A DNA stretch of 64,000 bases, taken from the NCBI RefSeq assembly GCF_030866805.1, contig NZ_CP133019.1:868001-932000 (forward strand). The letters run 5' to 3'. The notes under the pieces are model-generated. The model was given only the letters and a program-made list of their open reading frames with translations, did no database searches and was not told the origin of the DNA. The DNA comes from Microbacterium terrisoli (GTDB taxonomy: Bacteria > Actinomycetota > Actinomycetes > Actinomycetales > Microbacteriaceae). Both the position numbers and the translations under genes were made by a program. Numbering within the stretch: the first letter of the stretch is position 1; each line of letters opens with the position of its first letter. Of the stretch, positions 63,995 to 64,000 are shown one piece after another.

Positions 63995-64000
63995 GGGGCG

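Overview
The window is about 64 kb of high-GC, densely packed actinobacterial DNA. GC-biased codon use, frequent ATGA/GTGA gene overlaps, AGGAG-type ribosome sites, a RamB-type regulator beside GTP-dependent PEP carboxykinase, DasABC-style sugar transport and REP-like palindromes all point to Microbacteriaceae, most probably Microbacterium or a close relative (inference; no rRNA or tRNA gene is present to prove it). The sequence reads as chromosomal: no phage, insertion sequence, plasmid or CRISPR module is visible.

Region 1 (1-15.6 kb) is centred on amino sugars. A ROK-family repressor is followed by a lipoprotein sugar-binding protein, two permeases, a ROK sugar kinase and nagB. After an unrelated block (FAD-linked oxidase, YrdB-like membrane protein, an unusual ECF sigma/anti-sigma fusion) and a GH36 alpha-galactosidase come nagA and an intracellular GH20 hexosaminidase. 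Together they can import and break down chitobiose or GlcNAc to fructose-6-phosphate. No transporter ATPase is encoded here. A shared 19-bp sequence next to the repressor and next to the hexosaminidase suggests common control.

Region 2 (15.6-20.4 kb) holds glyA-folD, headed by a ZTP riboswitch and separated by a long nested hairpin, then an ECF42-type sigma factor with its YCII partner and a membrane protein.

Region 3 (20.5-31.7 kb) is an aromatic-acid block. A leftward operon encodes the homoprotocatechuate meta-cleavage route (FAH-RraA fusion, GntR regulator, hpaE, hpaD, hpaH, hpaI), divergent from an MHS-family transporter. An IclR regulator is divergent from a 3-hydroxybenzoate 4-monooxygenase-like flavoenzyme. 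The promoters of the transporter and of the monooxygenase share a TCGTATAYGAT palindrome over their -10 regions.

Region 4 (31.7-47.2 kb) is mixed housekeeping and regulation: a CitA/CitB-like two-component system, a ThDP enzyme, a HAD phosphatase, small membrane proteins, a winged-helix protein, a RamB-like regulator divergent from pckG, a cytochrome b-sulfite oxidase fusion, and an ABC exporter with a small HTH gene under twin palindromic operators.

Region 5 (47.3-64 kb) looks like a second, lignin-type aromatic island: aldehyde dehydrogenase, GntR regulator, a LivKMHGF-type uptake system, two LigM-like tetrahydrofolate-dependent O-demethylases, an acyl-CoA synthetase, an IclR regulator, a truncated dehydrogenase remnant, and a galB-galC-galD-dioxygenase operon. 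The set fits O-demethylation of methoxylated aromatic acids and gallate-type meta-cleavage to 4-oxalomesaconate, then pyruvate and oxaloacetate. The ring-cleaving enzyme is a vicinal-oxygen-chelate extradiol dioxygenase instead of the LigB-type enzyme known for gallate. This is the best candidate in the window for an undescribed pathway variant.
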